Source: Thermoanaerobaculia bacterium (GTDB lineage Bacteria > Acidobacteriota > Thermoanaerobaculia > UBA5066 > DATFVB01). Taken from it: DNA of 33,763 bases. The notes below the pieces were generated by a model. That model ran no database searches. It saw only the letters and a program-made list of their open reading frames with translations, and had not been told where the DNA came from. Shown here in pieces: positions 8,442 through 16,391 of this stretch. The stretch spans positions 1-33,763 of the forward strand of contig DATFVB010000172.1 in NCBI GenBank assembly GCA_035260525.1, written 5' to 3'. A program made the translations under genes and the position numbers. How positions within the stretch are numbered: position 1 is the first letter of the stretch; every line of letters starts with the position of its first letter.

Positions 8442-8443
8442 GG

Positions 8444-9604
8444 CTATCTCCGGAATTTCTTCGCGATGTCGAAGACGGCCTGCACCACGTCGCCCCGGTC
8501 GGCTTCGGTCATGTCGGGGAAGAGCGGGAGCGAAACGATTCGCTCGGAAACGAAGTGCGCCTCGGGAAAGTCCTCCGGCTGCCACCCGAACCGGTCGCGA
8601 TAGTACGAGAACTCGTGGGCGGCGCAGTAGTGGAGCCCGCACCCGATGTTGCGCTCCTTGAGCTCCGCCATGAAGCGGTCGCGGTCGATCGTGAGCCGGT
8701 CGAGGTCGACGAGCGGCGCGTAGAGGTGCCACGCGTGCCGCGACGGCCACGGCACGGGCTCCGGGAGGAGGAACGGCGCGTCGGCGAAGTCGCGTTGGTA
8801 CGCCGCGGCGATCGCGGCGCGCTTCCCGATGAACCCTTCGAGCTTCGGGAGCTGGTGGAGGCCGATCGCGGCCTGGATGTCCATCATGTTGTACTTGTAG
8901 CCGGGAAGCGCGATGTCGTAGCGCGGGCTCCCCGCCTTCGCGAACCGCTTCCAGGCGTTGCGGTCCATGCCGTGGAACTTCAGGAGCGACACGGTCTCGA
9001 AGACGCGCTCGTCGTCGGTCACGACCATGCCGCCTTCGCCGGTCGTGATGTTCTTGTTCGGATGGAAGGAGAAGACCGACGTCGTCGGGAGGGAGCCGAT
9101 CCGGCGCTTCTTGTATTCGGTCCCGATCGCGTGCGCGGCGTCCTCGACGACCGCGATCCCCCGCGCGGAGGCGAGCGCGAGGATCGGGTCCATGTCGCAG
9201 GGCTGGCCGACGTAGTGGACGGGAATGATCGCCCGCGTCTTCGGCGTGAGCTTCTTTTCGATCTCGTCGGCGCGCACGTTGAGCGTATGGCGGTCGATGT
9301 CCGCGAGAACGGGGGTCGCGCCGACGAGCACGATCACGTTCAACGTCGCGGCGAAGGTCATCGGCGTCGTGATCACCTCGTCGCCCGGCCCGATGCGATG
9401 CGCGAGCAGCGCCACGTGGAGGCCGGCGGTCGCCGACGAGATCGCGGACGCGAACCGTCCGCCGACGTACGCGCGGAACTCTTCCGTGAAGCGCTCCGTC
9501 TTCGGCCCCGTCGTCAGCCATCCGGATCGCATCGAGTCGGCGACCTCGGCGATCTCCTCCTCCCCGATCGACGGCTTCGCGAACGGAAGAAACTTCTCTC
9601 TCAC
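8444..9604 (-). CDS. arnB: UDP-4-amino-4-deoxy-L-arabinose aminotransferase
   Basis: A 386-residue PLP-dependent aminotransferase of the DegT/DnrJ/EryC1 type, collinear with E. coli ArnB. It converts the 4-keto-pentose made by the ArnA dehydrogenase into UDP-L-Ara4N, taking the amino group from glutamate. Motifs: FLPFAKPSIGEEE, SGWLTTGPK, SSATAGLHVAL, GDEVITTPMTFAATLN, AIIPVHYVGQP, EDAAHAIGT, the Schiff-base lysine K184 in FHPNKNITTGEGG, KFHGMDRNAW, PGYKYNMMDIQAAIGLHQLPKLE, HAWHLY and SLPLFPDMT. The start is GTG 9604, overlapping the arnT stop by four bases (GTGA), a form of coupling used repeatedly in this block. An open frame continues upstream through the other strand frame of arnT, but family N-termini begin at the GTG. 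Confidence 0.93.
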   Translation of the reverse strand: MREKFLPFAKPSIGEEEIAEVADSMRSGWLTTGPKTERFTEEFRAYVGGRFASAISSATAGLHVALLAHRIGPGDEVITTPMTFAATLNVIVLVGATPVLADIDRHTLNVRADEIEKKLTPKTRAIIPVHYVGQPCDMDPILALASARGIAVVEDAAHAIGTEYKKRRIGSLPTTSVFSFHPNKNITTGEGGMVVTDDERVFETVSLLKFHGMDRNAWKRFAKAGSPRYDIALPGYKYNMMDIQAAIGLHQLPKLEGFIGKRAAIAAAYQRDFADAPFLLPEPVPWPSRHAWHLYAPLVDLDRLTIDRDRFMAELKERNIGCGLHYCAAHEFSYYRDRFGWQPEDFPEAHFVSERIVSLPLFPDMTEADRGDVVQAVFDIAKKFRR

Positions 9605-11244
9605 GGCCCCGCCGGGAAGTTCTTCACGACGAAAAATTTCCGGTTCTGCGCGACGAGCTCGGCGCGGTGGCCGTACATGTCGGACCGGTCCTTCTTCCGC
9701 AGGAGCGCCACCATCTTCTTCGACGAATCCCACTCCTTCCAGAACGCGTCGCGGGAAGGGAACCACGACGCCTGGCCGCCGCGCGCGCTCCCGAACGCGA
9801 GCTCCCCCCTCCACCCGAAGATCCGCACGCGCCGCTCGAGCTCCCACGGGAACCCCTGCAGGTACGTGTGATAGCAGACGACCTCGGCGTCCGATCCGGC
9901 CGCTCGGCCGGCGGCGACGGCGAGGTCGTGCGCGGACTGGTCCACGGCGACGGCCGGCAAGGCGACGATCAAGGCCGCGTAGAAAATACACCAGCCGGCC
10001 ACGACGACGCCGATGCCGGCGAGCGGGCGGCGTTTCGACGCGAACGCTCCCGCCCAGGCGGTGATCACGAGCGCGCCGAGCGCAAACGCGGCGAGCGCCG
10101 CAACGCCATAGCGGGCGAGCTCTCCGCCCCGGATCAGGAGCACGAACCCGGCCGGCGCGACGATCGTCCAGAAAAGCGCGTGGAACGCGAGCGGCCGCGA
10201 AGGAGTCTTCTCGCCGCTTCGGAGGTTCGCGTCGAGGAGACGCGCGAAGAGCACGGCCGCCGCGGGGCATGCCGGCAGGAGATACGGCGTCAGCTTCGAA
10301 TGCGACAGCGAGAAGAAGACGATGATCACGGAGAACCAGAGCGCGAACCAGAGGTCGGAGGCGTCGGGGACGGTCTCGCGGCGGCGCGACCACCAGAGCC
10401 GCCTCCCCAGCCGCGAAGAGAAGAACGTCCACGGGAGCATTCCGACGAGAAACGTCACCAGGAAATACCACCAGGCTCCGGGCCGCGAGGCTTCGGCGGT
10501 CGCGTACCGCGCGAAGTGCTCGTGGACCCAGAAGAACTTCGAAAAGCCGGGCGCCGCTTTCTCGACCGCCACGAAGTACGGCACCGCCGCCGTGAGGCAC
10601 GTGACCGGGGCCCACGAGAGGAGGACGCGCCCGACGGGCCTCGCGTCGCGCCGCATCAGGCACCAGAAGACGAACGCGCCGCCGGGGAGGACCAGGCCGA
10701 TGAGCCCCTTGTCGAGGAGCGAGAGCCCGCACCCCAGGCCCGCGAGCGCCGCGGCGCCGCGGGCGGGCCGGTCTTCCGCGGTCGCGAGGAGGAACCGGTG
10801 CAGCGAGAAGAGCGTGAGCGCCATCGTGAACGTGAGCACGCCGTCGGTCAGCGCGACGCGTCCGAGCGAAAACACGAGCGGCGAGGAAAGGAAGGCGAGG
10901 GCCGAAAGCAGCGCCACCCGCTCGCCGAATGGCTTGCGGAGCGCGGCGAGCATCAGGAGCGCGGTCCCGACGATCGCGAGCCGCTCCGGAAGCCGCGCCG
11001 CGAACGGATTGTGGCCGAGGACGCCGATCGAGATCGCGCTGGCCCAGTAGGTCAGGGGCGGCTTCTCGAAATAGTCGACGCCGTTCAGCTTCGGGACGAG
11101 CCAGTTCCCGGTCGCGAGCATCTCCCGCGGAATCTCCGCGTACCGGGCCTCGTCCGGCTCGAACAGCCACGACCCGGGAAGCTCGAGGAAGAGCAGCACC
11201 GTGAGCGCCGCGAGCAGCAGGAGGAGCAGGCGGCGGTCGCTCAT
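9601..11244 (-). CDS. arnT: Lipid A L-Ara4N transferase (ArnT-like GT83)
   Basis: A 547-residue inner-membrane GT-C enzyme expected to move L-Ara4N from undecaprenyl phosphate to lipid A phosphate on the periplasmic side, lowering negative charge and binding of cationic peptides. Visible: one N-terminal helix, then the catalytic loop FEPDEARYAEIPREML (acidic residues 31-32), GVDYFEKPPLTYWASA, FAARLPERL, about a dozen hydrophobic segments, FFWVHEHFARY, SHSKLTPYLLPACPA, and a soluble C-terminal tail (residues about 440-547). Start ATG 11244 overlaps the wzt stop by 4 nt. Placement between the ABC exporter and arnB, with the rest of the pathway downstream, supports ArnT over a generic GT39 enzyme, though the acceptor could be another glycan. 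Confidence 0.88.
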   Translation of the reverse strand: MSDRRLLLLLLAALTVLLFLELPGSWLFEPDEARYAEIPREMLATGNWLVPKLNGVDYFEKPPLTYWASAISIGVLGHNPFAARLPERLAIVGTALLMLAALRKPFGERVALLSALAFLSSPLVFSLGRVALTDGVLTFTMALTLFSLHRFLLATAEDRPARGAAALAGLGCGLSLLDKGLIGLVLPGGAFVFWCLMRRDARPVGRVLLSWAPVTCLTAAVPYFVAVEKAAPGFSKFFWVHEHFARYATAEASRPGAWWYFLVTFLVGMLPWTFFSSRLGRRLWWSRRRETVPDASDLWFALWFSVIIVFFSLSHSKLTPYLLPACPAAAVLFARLLDANLRSGEKTPSRPLAFHALFWTIVAPAGFVLLIRGGELARYGVAALAAFALGALVITAWAGAFASKRRPLAGIGVVVAGWCIFYAALIVALPAVAVDQSAHDLAVAAGRAAGSDAEVVCYHTYLQGFPWELERRVRIFGWRGELAFGSARGGQASWFPSRDAFWKEWDSSKKMVALLRKKDRSDMYGHRAELVAQNRKFFVVKNFPAGP

Positions 11245-12467
11245 TTCGTCCACCGCCCCGCGCGGGAAAGGTCCCACCGGTGCTCCGCTCTCCACACTCC
11301 GGAGGTCGCCTCCGGCGCGTAGACGTCGAACCGCAGGACGTCGGCCCGGTAATCGTAGGGGGCGCCGTCGGCCGCGTGCACCGCCGCGTCGAGCGAGTAG
11401 GTTCCCGCCGTGAGGTCCGCCGCCGGGAAGTCGACGGCGACGCGGAACTCCCCCTCGACCGATTCCGCGCGGTGCCCGTCGATCGAGGTGTTCGTCCCGA
11501 AGACCGTCGTCCCGTCGATCCGCGAGATCCGCACTCCTGCGACGAAGTCGGCGATCGCCGCCCCGGCCCTTCCTGCGACCTCGATCGAGAACGGCCGGCC
11601 GGCGGAGAGAACGCCCGCGGAGCGGCCGTCGCCGTCGAGGAGCCGGACCGATTCGATCCGCGCGGCTCCCGAGCCCCAGCGGTTTCCCTCGCCGGCGGAC
11701 GCGGCGCGCGCCTCCCCTTCGCGGTACGCGACCTCCTCGCGATACCGCCCGACGACCTCGGCGGCCGGGGCGTCGGCGACGAGCCGACCGCCGGACAGCC
11801 GGAGCGCGCGGCGCGCGGTCGCGATCACGAGCTCGAGATCGTGGCTCACGACGACGATCGTGCGTCCCTCGCGCTGGAAATCGGCGATCCGCTCGAGGCA
11901 GCGGTGGGTGAACTGCTCGTCGCCGACCGAGAGCACCTCGTCGACGAGGAGGATCTCGGGGTCCGCATGGGCGGCGACCGCGAAGCCGAGCCGGACGGTC
12001 ATCCCCGAGGAGAACGTCTTCACCGGCTCGTCGAGGAAGCGCTCGATTCCCGCGAAGGCGACGATCGCGTCGAGGCGCGCCGCGATCTCCTTCCGGGAGA
12101 GGCCGAGCAGCATCCCGTTGATCTCGACGTTCTCGCGGGCGGTGATCTCCGGGTGGAACCCGGCGCCGAGCTCGATCAGCGCCGCGACCCGTCCGCTCGT
12201 CTCGACGCGTCCCGACGTCGGCGCGTGGATCCCGGCGAGGACCTTCAGCAGCGTCGACTTGCCCGAGCCGTTCTCCCCCACGATCCCGACGGTCTCCCCT
12301 TTCCCGACGGAGAAGCTCACGTCCGTCAGCGCCGGAAAGACCGTCCCCGGCGAGACCGGCCCGCCGCGGAGGCCGTGGAGCACCGCGGATTTGAGGCTCC
12401 CCGCCGAGCGTCTTCGCCCGAAGCGGCGGTACGACTTCGAGAGGTGCTCGACGAGGATCGCCGTCAC
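11241..12467 (-). CDS. wzt: Polysaccharide ABC exporter ATPase with C-terminal Wzt-type domain
   Basis: 408 residues from GTG 12467 (GTGA overlap with wzm). Residues 1-245 are an ABC ATPase: Walker A GENGSGKST (64-72), an alpha-helical region rich in ELGAGFHPEITARENVEINGMLLG typical of TagH/Wzt ATPases, signature FSSGM, Walker B ILLVDEVLSVGD and the switch histidine in VVSHD. Residues about 265-408 form a beta-rich extension (RIESVRLLDGDGRS, GVRISRIDGTTVFGTNT, GTYSLDAAVHA) like the carbohydrate-binding domain of Wzt that recognises the capped end of O-antigen. With wzm it would export a lipid-linked polysaccharide across the inner membrane. It is followed without a gap by arnT. Confidence 0.9.
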   Translation of the reverse strand: MTAILVEHLSKSYRRFGRRRSAGSLKSAVLHGLRGGPVSPGTVFPALTDVSFSVGKGETVGIVGENGSGKSTLLKVLAGIHAPTSGRVETSGRVAALIELGAGFHPEITARENVEINGMLLGLSRKEIAARLDAIVAFAGIERFLDEPVKTFSSGMTVRLGFAVAAHADPEILLVDEVLSVGDEQFTHRCLERIADFQREGRTIVVVSHDLELVIATARRALRLSGGRLVADAPAAEVVGRYREEVAYREGEARAASAGEGNRWGSGAARIESVRLLDGDGRSAGVLSAGRPFSIEVAGRAGAAIADFVAGVRISRIDGTTVFGTNTSIDGHRAESVEGEFRVAVDFPAADLTAGTYSLDAAVHAADGAPYDYRADVLRFDVYAPEATSGVWRAEHRWDLSRAGRWTK

Positions 12468-13261
12468 GATTCCTCCGCGATCGACTCGCGCAGACGCGCA
12501 AACGTCGATCCGCCGATCGCGAGCGCGACCGCCGCCGCCGCCGCCATCGCGGCCCAGTCGGCGGCGCCGATCCAGCGGTCGTCGAAGAGGGAGTCGTGGA
12601 CGCCCGTGAAGAACGCCGTCGCCGGATTGACGCGGACCCACGGGCGGAAGCGCTCCGGGATCGCCTCGAGGGGATAGATGATCGGCGTCGCGAAGAACCA
12701 GAAGGTCAGCACGCTCTGGAGGAGGTCGCGCAGATCCTGGAAGTGCACCGATGCGGCCGAGACGAAGAGCGCGCCCCCGAGGACGGCCGCGCCGAGCAGG
12801 AGGAGCACGGGGACGATCTGGAGCGCGGCCCATCCGAACCGTCCCGAGAACCAGAGGACCGACGCGGCCGTCGCGGCGAGCAGCACCGGAAAGGCGAGAA
12901 GGAAATGGAAGGCCTGCGAGAGCACCGAGACGCCCGGGAAGATCTCGGGAGCGACGATCACCTTTCGCAGCAGCGGACCGTTGCTCTTGAACGTCTGCGC
13001 CGCGTCGAGGAGCGAAGAGGAGACGAAGCTCCAGGCGAGGACGCCGCCGAAGAGGAAGAGCGCGTACGGATGCACGCCGCCCGCGCGGGGCGCAAAGACG
13101 ACCGTGAAGACGACCGAGTAGATCGCCAGCAGCAGCAGCGGGTTGACGAGCGACCAGAGGAAGCCGAGGGAACTGCCGCGGTAGCGCGCCTTGAGCTCGC
13201 GCTTGGCCAGCACCCACACGAGCGCGCGGGAGCGATAGAGGCGTCGCAGCGTCGCCGTCAT
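12464..13261 (-). CDS. wzm: Polysaccharide ABC exporter permease (Wzm/TagG-like)
   Basis: 265 residues, ABC-2 type permease of the O-antigen/teichoic acid exporter family. It starts with an amphipathic cytoplasmic helix (RALVWVLAKRELKARYRGSSLGFLWSLVNPLLLL), has about six membrane helices, and contains the conserved NGPLLRKVIVAPEIFPGVSVLSQ coupling region and FFATPIIYPLEAIPERFRPWVRVNPATAFF. The start ATG overlaps the stop of the upstream membrane protein by 4 nt and its stop overlaps wzt by 4 nt, so the two transporter subunits are made from one message. Exported glycan is unknown; no polysaccharide-polymerising enzymes are nearby apart from the two GT-C proteins. Confidence 0.9.
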   Translation of the reverse strand: MTATLRRLYRSRALVWVLAKRELKARYRGSSLGFLWSLVNPLLLLAIYSVVFTVVFAPRAGGVHPYALFLFGGVLAWSFVSSSLLDAAQTFKSNGPLLRKVIVAPEIFPGVSVLSQAFHFLLAFPVLLAATAASVLWFSGRFGWAALQIVPVLLLLGAAVLGGALFVSAASVHFQDLRDLLQSVLTFWFFATPIIYPLEAIPERFRPWVRVNPATAFFTGVHDSLFDDRWIGAADWAAMAAAAAVALAIGGSTFARLRESIAEES

Positions 13262-14604
13262 TCGGCGGTGACTCTACCCGAAGAAAAGAGGAACGCGAGG
13301 CGCGGCGCGACGGCCAGGACCATCACCGGGAAGAGCGCGTTCTCGAGCCGCGGCACGAAGCTCGCCTGCCAGACCGGGTCGAACGTCGAAAACGAGCACA
13401 CCGCCACGTATACGCACGACTGGAGCAAGAGCGCCGGCCCGAGGATCGCGAGCGCGGGAGCCCCGCCGGCGGGCCGGGCGGCCGCGGCGAAGAAGGCGAG
13501 AGCGAGGAACGCGATCCACGTCGCCGCGTCTCCCGCCCGGAAGAGGTGGGAAAGGACCTGTCCCGCCTGGCCCGCGAGAGCCGGCCATCGGTCCGGCCGC
13601 GCGAAGGACCAGTCGTAATCCCGGTCGGGGATCGAGCCTCGGGCCGCCGTCAGCAGGAGCCCATGCAGAACGGCGGGCGCGGCGGCGAGCGCCAGAACCG
13701 GGACCGCGCGCCCGTTCCGGCGGCGAAGCGCTCGCAGGGCCATCCATCCCGCCGCGAGCACGACGAAGAGCGTCCCTTCCCGCTTGACCGCGGCCGCGAG
13801 CAACGACGCGATCGCCAGCCGCATGCCGGCGGACCGGGACGGCGTTTCGTCGAAATCGACCGCGGCCTGCGAAAAGAGGAGGAGCGACAGAGCGAGCGGG
13901 ATCTCCGCCATCCCGACCTCGAAGGCCCGGAAGAGCGGGAAGAAAGCCGCCGCCAGGATCGCCGCGAGTGCGCCCGCGCAAGTCGAGAACCGCCTCTTCG
14001 TCCACCCGTAGAGGGCGGCGGCGGTCGCCGCCTGGAGCAGCGGAAAGAGAGCCGCGAGGGCGTGGTCGTCCCAGCGGCCGATCGAGGCCGACAGCGCGGC
14101 GAAAACGGCGGGCAGGAACAGCGGATATTCCGGGTGGGACCAGACGACCGCCGGATCGTGAAAGATCCGGTCCGGCACCGCGCGGGAAAACCAGATCGTC
14201 TTCCCCTTGAATCCCCAGATCGCGAGGAAGTCGTTGGACCACATCGGCTCGGAGAGCGCCGCCAACGCGAAGACGGCGACCGCGACGACCGAGAGCGCCA
14301 GGAGCGCACGCGCCGGCGAACCGGGCGCCGGCTCGGTTGCCCGTGGGCGCCGCCGAAGGAACAGGATCGCCGCCGCCGCGATCACGGCGGGCGCTCCGAC
14401 CATCACCGCGGGTCCCGGAGCCCGGCCGGCGGCGAGGAACACGAGGTAGACGGACGCTTCGAGCGCGAGCCCGAGCCAGAGCGCCCATGCCCATCGCTCC
14501 GCGCGGGAAAGCCCGGCCAGAAAGGCGTCCGCCGCGAAACGGGCGGCGCACGCGGACACGGCGATCGCCGCGAGAATCCCGGCCGTGTGCAGGAGGAAGC
14601 TCAC
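13258..14604 (-). CDS. Polytopic GT-C-like membrane protein, probable glycosyltransferase
   Basis: 448 residues from GTG 14604, which overlaps the previous gene's stop (GTGA). About ten hydrophobic segments. The loop WSNDFLAIWGFKGKTIWFSRAVPDRIFHDPAVVWSHPEYPLFLP looks like the first extracytoplasmic loop of GT-C glycosyltransferases, with an acidic residue near the start and a conserved HPEYPL motif. Residues about 250-300 (ASLLAAAVKREGTLFVVLAAG) also fit this class. The frame is open further upstream in antisense to the preceding gene, but the GTG gives a clean signal-anchor N-terminus. As part of the wzm-wzt-arn message it may act on lipid-linked or exported glycan. No specific family name can be given. 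Confidence 0.65.
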   Translation of the reverse strand: MSFLLHTAGILAAIAVSACAARFAADAFLAGLSRAERWAWALWLGLALEASVYLVFLAAGRAPGPAVMVGAPAVIAAAAILFLRRRPRATEPAPGSPARALLALSVVAVAVFALAALSEPMWSNDFLAIWGFKGKTIWFSRAVPDRIFHDPAVVWSHPEYPLFLPAVFAALSASIGRWDDHALAALFPLLQAATAAALYGWTKRRFSTCAGALAAILAAAFFPLFRAFEVGMAEIPLALSLLLFSQAAVDFDETPSRSAGMRLAIASLLAAAVKREGTLFVVLAAGWMALRALRRRNGRAVPVLALAAAPAVLHGLLLTAARGSIPDRDYDWSFARPDRWPALAGQAGQVLSHLFRAGDAATWIAFLALAFFAAAARPAGGAPALAILGPALLLQSCVYVAVCSFSTFDPVWQASFVPRLENALFPVMVLAVAPRLAFLFSSGRVTAE

Positions 14605-15059
14605 CGGAGCCGGAAGAGCTCGCCGAAGGGCACGCTCGTTCCGCGCGTTCCGCCGAGGCGCCGGTCCGCGGCGGAGGCGCCGCCGGGCGCGAGGAAGACG
14701 GCCGCGAAATCGGCCTCTCGCCGCCGCGCAAAACTCACGACCCGGCGCGGAGCGAGCTCGAAGGCCGCGGCGTACGTCGCGCGGTCGCCTTTTTCCGAAA
14801 CGAACGAGAGCGCGACCGTCGAGCTCGGCGGCGTGGCGGAGGCGACGCCCCGCACGAACGGCGCGACGTTGCGCAGTCCGCTGAAAGCCGAGCCGTGGAG
14901 ACGCGCCGTCTCGGAAGGCATCGAAGCGAACGCGAAGAAGCCGCGGGCTCGCCCCGCGAGCTCCCGCCACCGGCCCGATCGGACCTCCGCTCCGAAAACG
15001 ACGAGAAGACAGAGCACCGCCGCCCGGATGCGCCAGCGCTGACTGGAAGGGGGATGCAC
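14601..15059 (-). CDS. Small membrane-anchored protein of unknown function, first gene of the arn block
   Basis: 152 residues from GTG 15059. One N-terminal hydrophobic segment (IRAAVLCLLVVFGAEV) is followed by about 125 soluble residues that would lie outside the cytoplasm, with strand-like stretches (STVALSFVSEKGDRATYAAAF, FAAVFLAPGG). I do not recognise a family. Its stop overlaps the GT-C gene start, and it leads the operon, so it may be an accessory to that glycosyltransferase: a short soluble partner next to a polytopic enzyme. The start codon lies six bases after TAGAAT, suggesting a leaderless message. An equally open frame exists on the opposite strand in this stretch, but the chain of overlaps favours this one. 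Confidence 0.6.
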   Translation of the reverse strand: MHPPSSQRWRIRAAVLCLLVVFGAEVRSGRWRELAGRARGFFAFASMPSETARLHGSAFSGLRNVAPFVRGVASATPPSSTVALSFVSEKGDRATYAAAFELAPRRVVSFARRREADFAAVFLAPGGASAADRRLGGTRGTSVPFGELFRLR

Positions 15060-15065
15060 GCGAGC

Positions 15066-15071
15066 ATTCTA
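15066..15071 (-). promoter_or_regulatory. -10 box of the arn block, leaderless arrangement
   Basis: TAGAAT on the minus strand, then six bases, then GTG 15059. With the start of transcription about 6-7 bases after the -10 box, the message would begin at or near the start codon. No ribosome site precedes the GTG. No good -35 was seen at 17 bases. Confidence 0.5.
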
Positions 15072-15083
15072 TTGATCTCCCGC

Positions 15084-15112
15084 TTGCGTTGCGCCCGATT
15101 TACGCCTACCAT
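15084..15112 (+). promoter_or_regulatory. Promoter of the radical SAM gene, leaderless arrangement
   Basis: TTGCGT (15084-15089), 17 bases, TACCAT (15107-15112), then six bases to ATG 15119. It shares the 59-base divergent gap with the minus-strand -10 box at 15071-15066. An in-frame TTG at 15089 would lie inside this promoter, so ATG 15119 is preferred. Confidence 0.5.
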
Positions 15113-15118
15113 TCCGGA

Positions 15119-16342
15119 ATGCACGACGCGCTGACGACCGACGAGAAGATCGAGATCCTGATGCGCGGGGCCGCCGACGACCGCGACGGAGACCGGTTCG
15201 GAGAGGCCGGGGGCCTGAATCCCTTCAACATTCGCACCCTCTCGCATGGGTTCGGGCCCACGCGGATCTTCCGGATCCTTCTCAGCAACGCCTGCGCGTT
15301 CTCGTGCGCCTACTGCCCGATGCGGGCGGGAAACGACGTGCCCCGCCACGCGCTGGCGCCCGAGAAGCTCGCGGAGGTCTTCCTCGAAGCATACCGGCGC
15401 GGCTGGGCGTCCGGACTCTTCGTGACGTCCGGGATTCCGAAGAATCCGGTGTGGGCGATGGACCGGATGATCGCGCTCGTCGAGCGGCTCCGCTTCGATC
15501 TCGAGTACGACGGATATCTGCACGCCAAAGCGGTGGCGGGCTGCGAACCGGCGCAGGTCGAGCGGCTCGCGCTCCTGGTCGACCGGCTTTCCTACAATCT
15601 GGAGACGACGTGCCAGCGGACGCTCGACGCGCTCGCCCCGGAGAAATCGCTCTCGGCCGGCGTCGCACTCCTTCGACGCGCGAAGAAAGTCGCGCAATCG
15701 GGAAAGCCGGTCGCGAGGGACGCGCGCCGCGGAAAGCCGCTCCTCTCCTCCGGCGTGACGACGCAGATCGTCGTCGGGCTCGATGCGACGAACGACCGCG
15801 ACATCCTGCGGGCGACGTCGGCCCTGTGGCGCGAGCGCACGATTCATCATCCGCATTTCGCGGCCTTCCGCCCGATCGAAGGGACGCCGCTCGAGGAGCG
15901 CGAAGAGACGCCGGCGCTTCGCGAGCACCGGCTGTACGAAGCGGACCACCTCGTCCGCCGCTACGGCTTCGGCGACGACGAGCTCGTCTTCGACGACGCC
16001 GGACGGCTGCCGCTCGCGCACGACCCGAAGCTCTCCTGGGCGCTCGCCCACCCGGAGCGGTTCCCCGTCGAGATCAGCCGCGCGACGCGGGAGGATCTGC
16101 TCCGCGTCCCCGGAATCGGACGGCTTGCCGTCGAGCGGATCCTGCGCGAGCGGCGTTCCTGGGCTTCCTTCTCCCCGCGGGACCTCGCCGCGCTCGGGCC
16201 TCTCGCCCGCCGCGCGGCCGGCTTCGTGAGTTTCCGGGGAAAGCGGCTGTCGATCTTCAAGGCGCAACCGCCGCTGTTCGCGCCCGAGTCGATTCCAACG
16301 GCGCATCGAACGTACGCGGTCTCGCCGGGAACGTTCCGGTAG
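15119..16342 (+). CDS. Radical SAM protein of the putative DNA modification/repair family, with C-terminal HhH
   Basis: 407 residues. The N-terminal part matches the radical SAM family that is normally encoded beside a uracil-DNA-glycosylase-like protein: KIEILMRGAADD, the cluster motif C-AFS-C-AY-C (CX3CX2C) after IFRILLSNA, RRGWASGLFVTSGIPKNP, DGYLHAKAVAGCEPAQVERL, DRLSYNLE and LDALAPEKSL. The cysteines would bind a 4Fe-4S cluster for S-adenosylmethionine cleavage. The C-terminal part has a helix-hairpin-helix, EDLLRVPGIGRLAVERIL, a non-specific DNA-binding element, followed by a short tail. Substrate and reaction are not known for the family. The usual glycosylase partner is not next to it; downstream is a repeat and a convergent gene. 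Confidence 0.88.
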   Translation: MHDALTTDEKIEILMRGAADDRDGDRFGEAGGLNPFNIRTLSHGFGPTRIFRILLSNACAFSCAYCPMRAGNDVPRHALAPEKLAEVFLEAYRRGWASGLFVTSGIPKNPVWAMDRMIALVERLRFDLEYDGYLHAKAVAGCEPAQVERLALLVDRLSYNLETTCQRTLDALAPEKSLSAGVALLRRAKKVAQSGKPVARDARRGKPLLSSGVTTQIVVGLDATNDRDILRATSALWRERTIHHPHFAAFRPIEGTPLEEREETPALREHRLYEADHLVRRYGFGDDELVFDDAGRLPLAHDPKLSWALAHPERFPVEISRATREDLLRVPGIGRLAVERILRERRSWASFSPRDLAALGPLARRAAGFVSFRGKRLSIFKAQPPLFAPESIPTAHRTYAVSPGTFR

Positions 16343-16390
16343 GCCTTCTCCGTCTCCCCGCGGGAGAGGGTCGGGGTGAGGGAGATCCGG
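16343..16390. repeat. CTCTCCC/GTGAGGG intergenic repeat
   Basis: CTTCTCCGTCTCCCCGCGGGAGAG followed by GTCGGGGTGAGGG fills the 49-base gap between two convergent stop codons (16342 and 16392). CTCCCCGCGGGAG is a stem that could end transcripts from both sides, although it has no T-tract. Same family as 1546-1684 and 26706-26770. Confidence 0.6.
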
Positions 16391-16391
16391 T

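Noticed and set aside
7475-9871. Plus-strand open frame of about 798 codons opposite arnC and arnB
   Set aside because: Asp/Glu/Arg-rich shadow; arnC and arnB on the other strand have complete family motifs.
9605-11170. N-terminal extension of arnB through the arnT region
   Set aside because: The extra 520 codons are off-frame with arnT and are Arg-rich low complexity; ArnB begins at GTG 9604.
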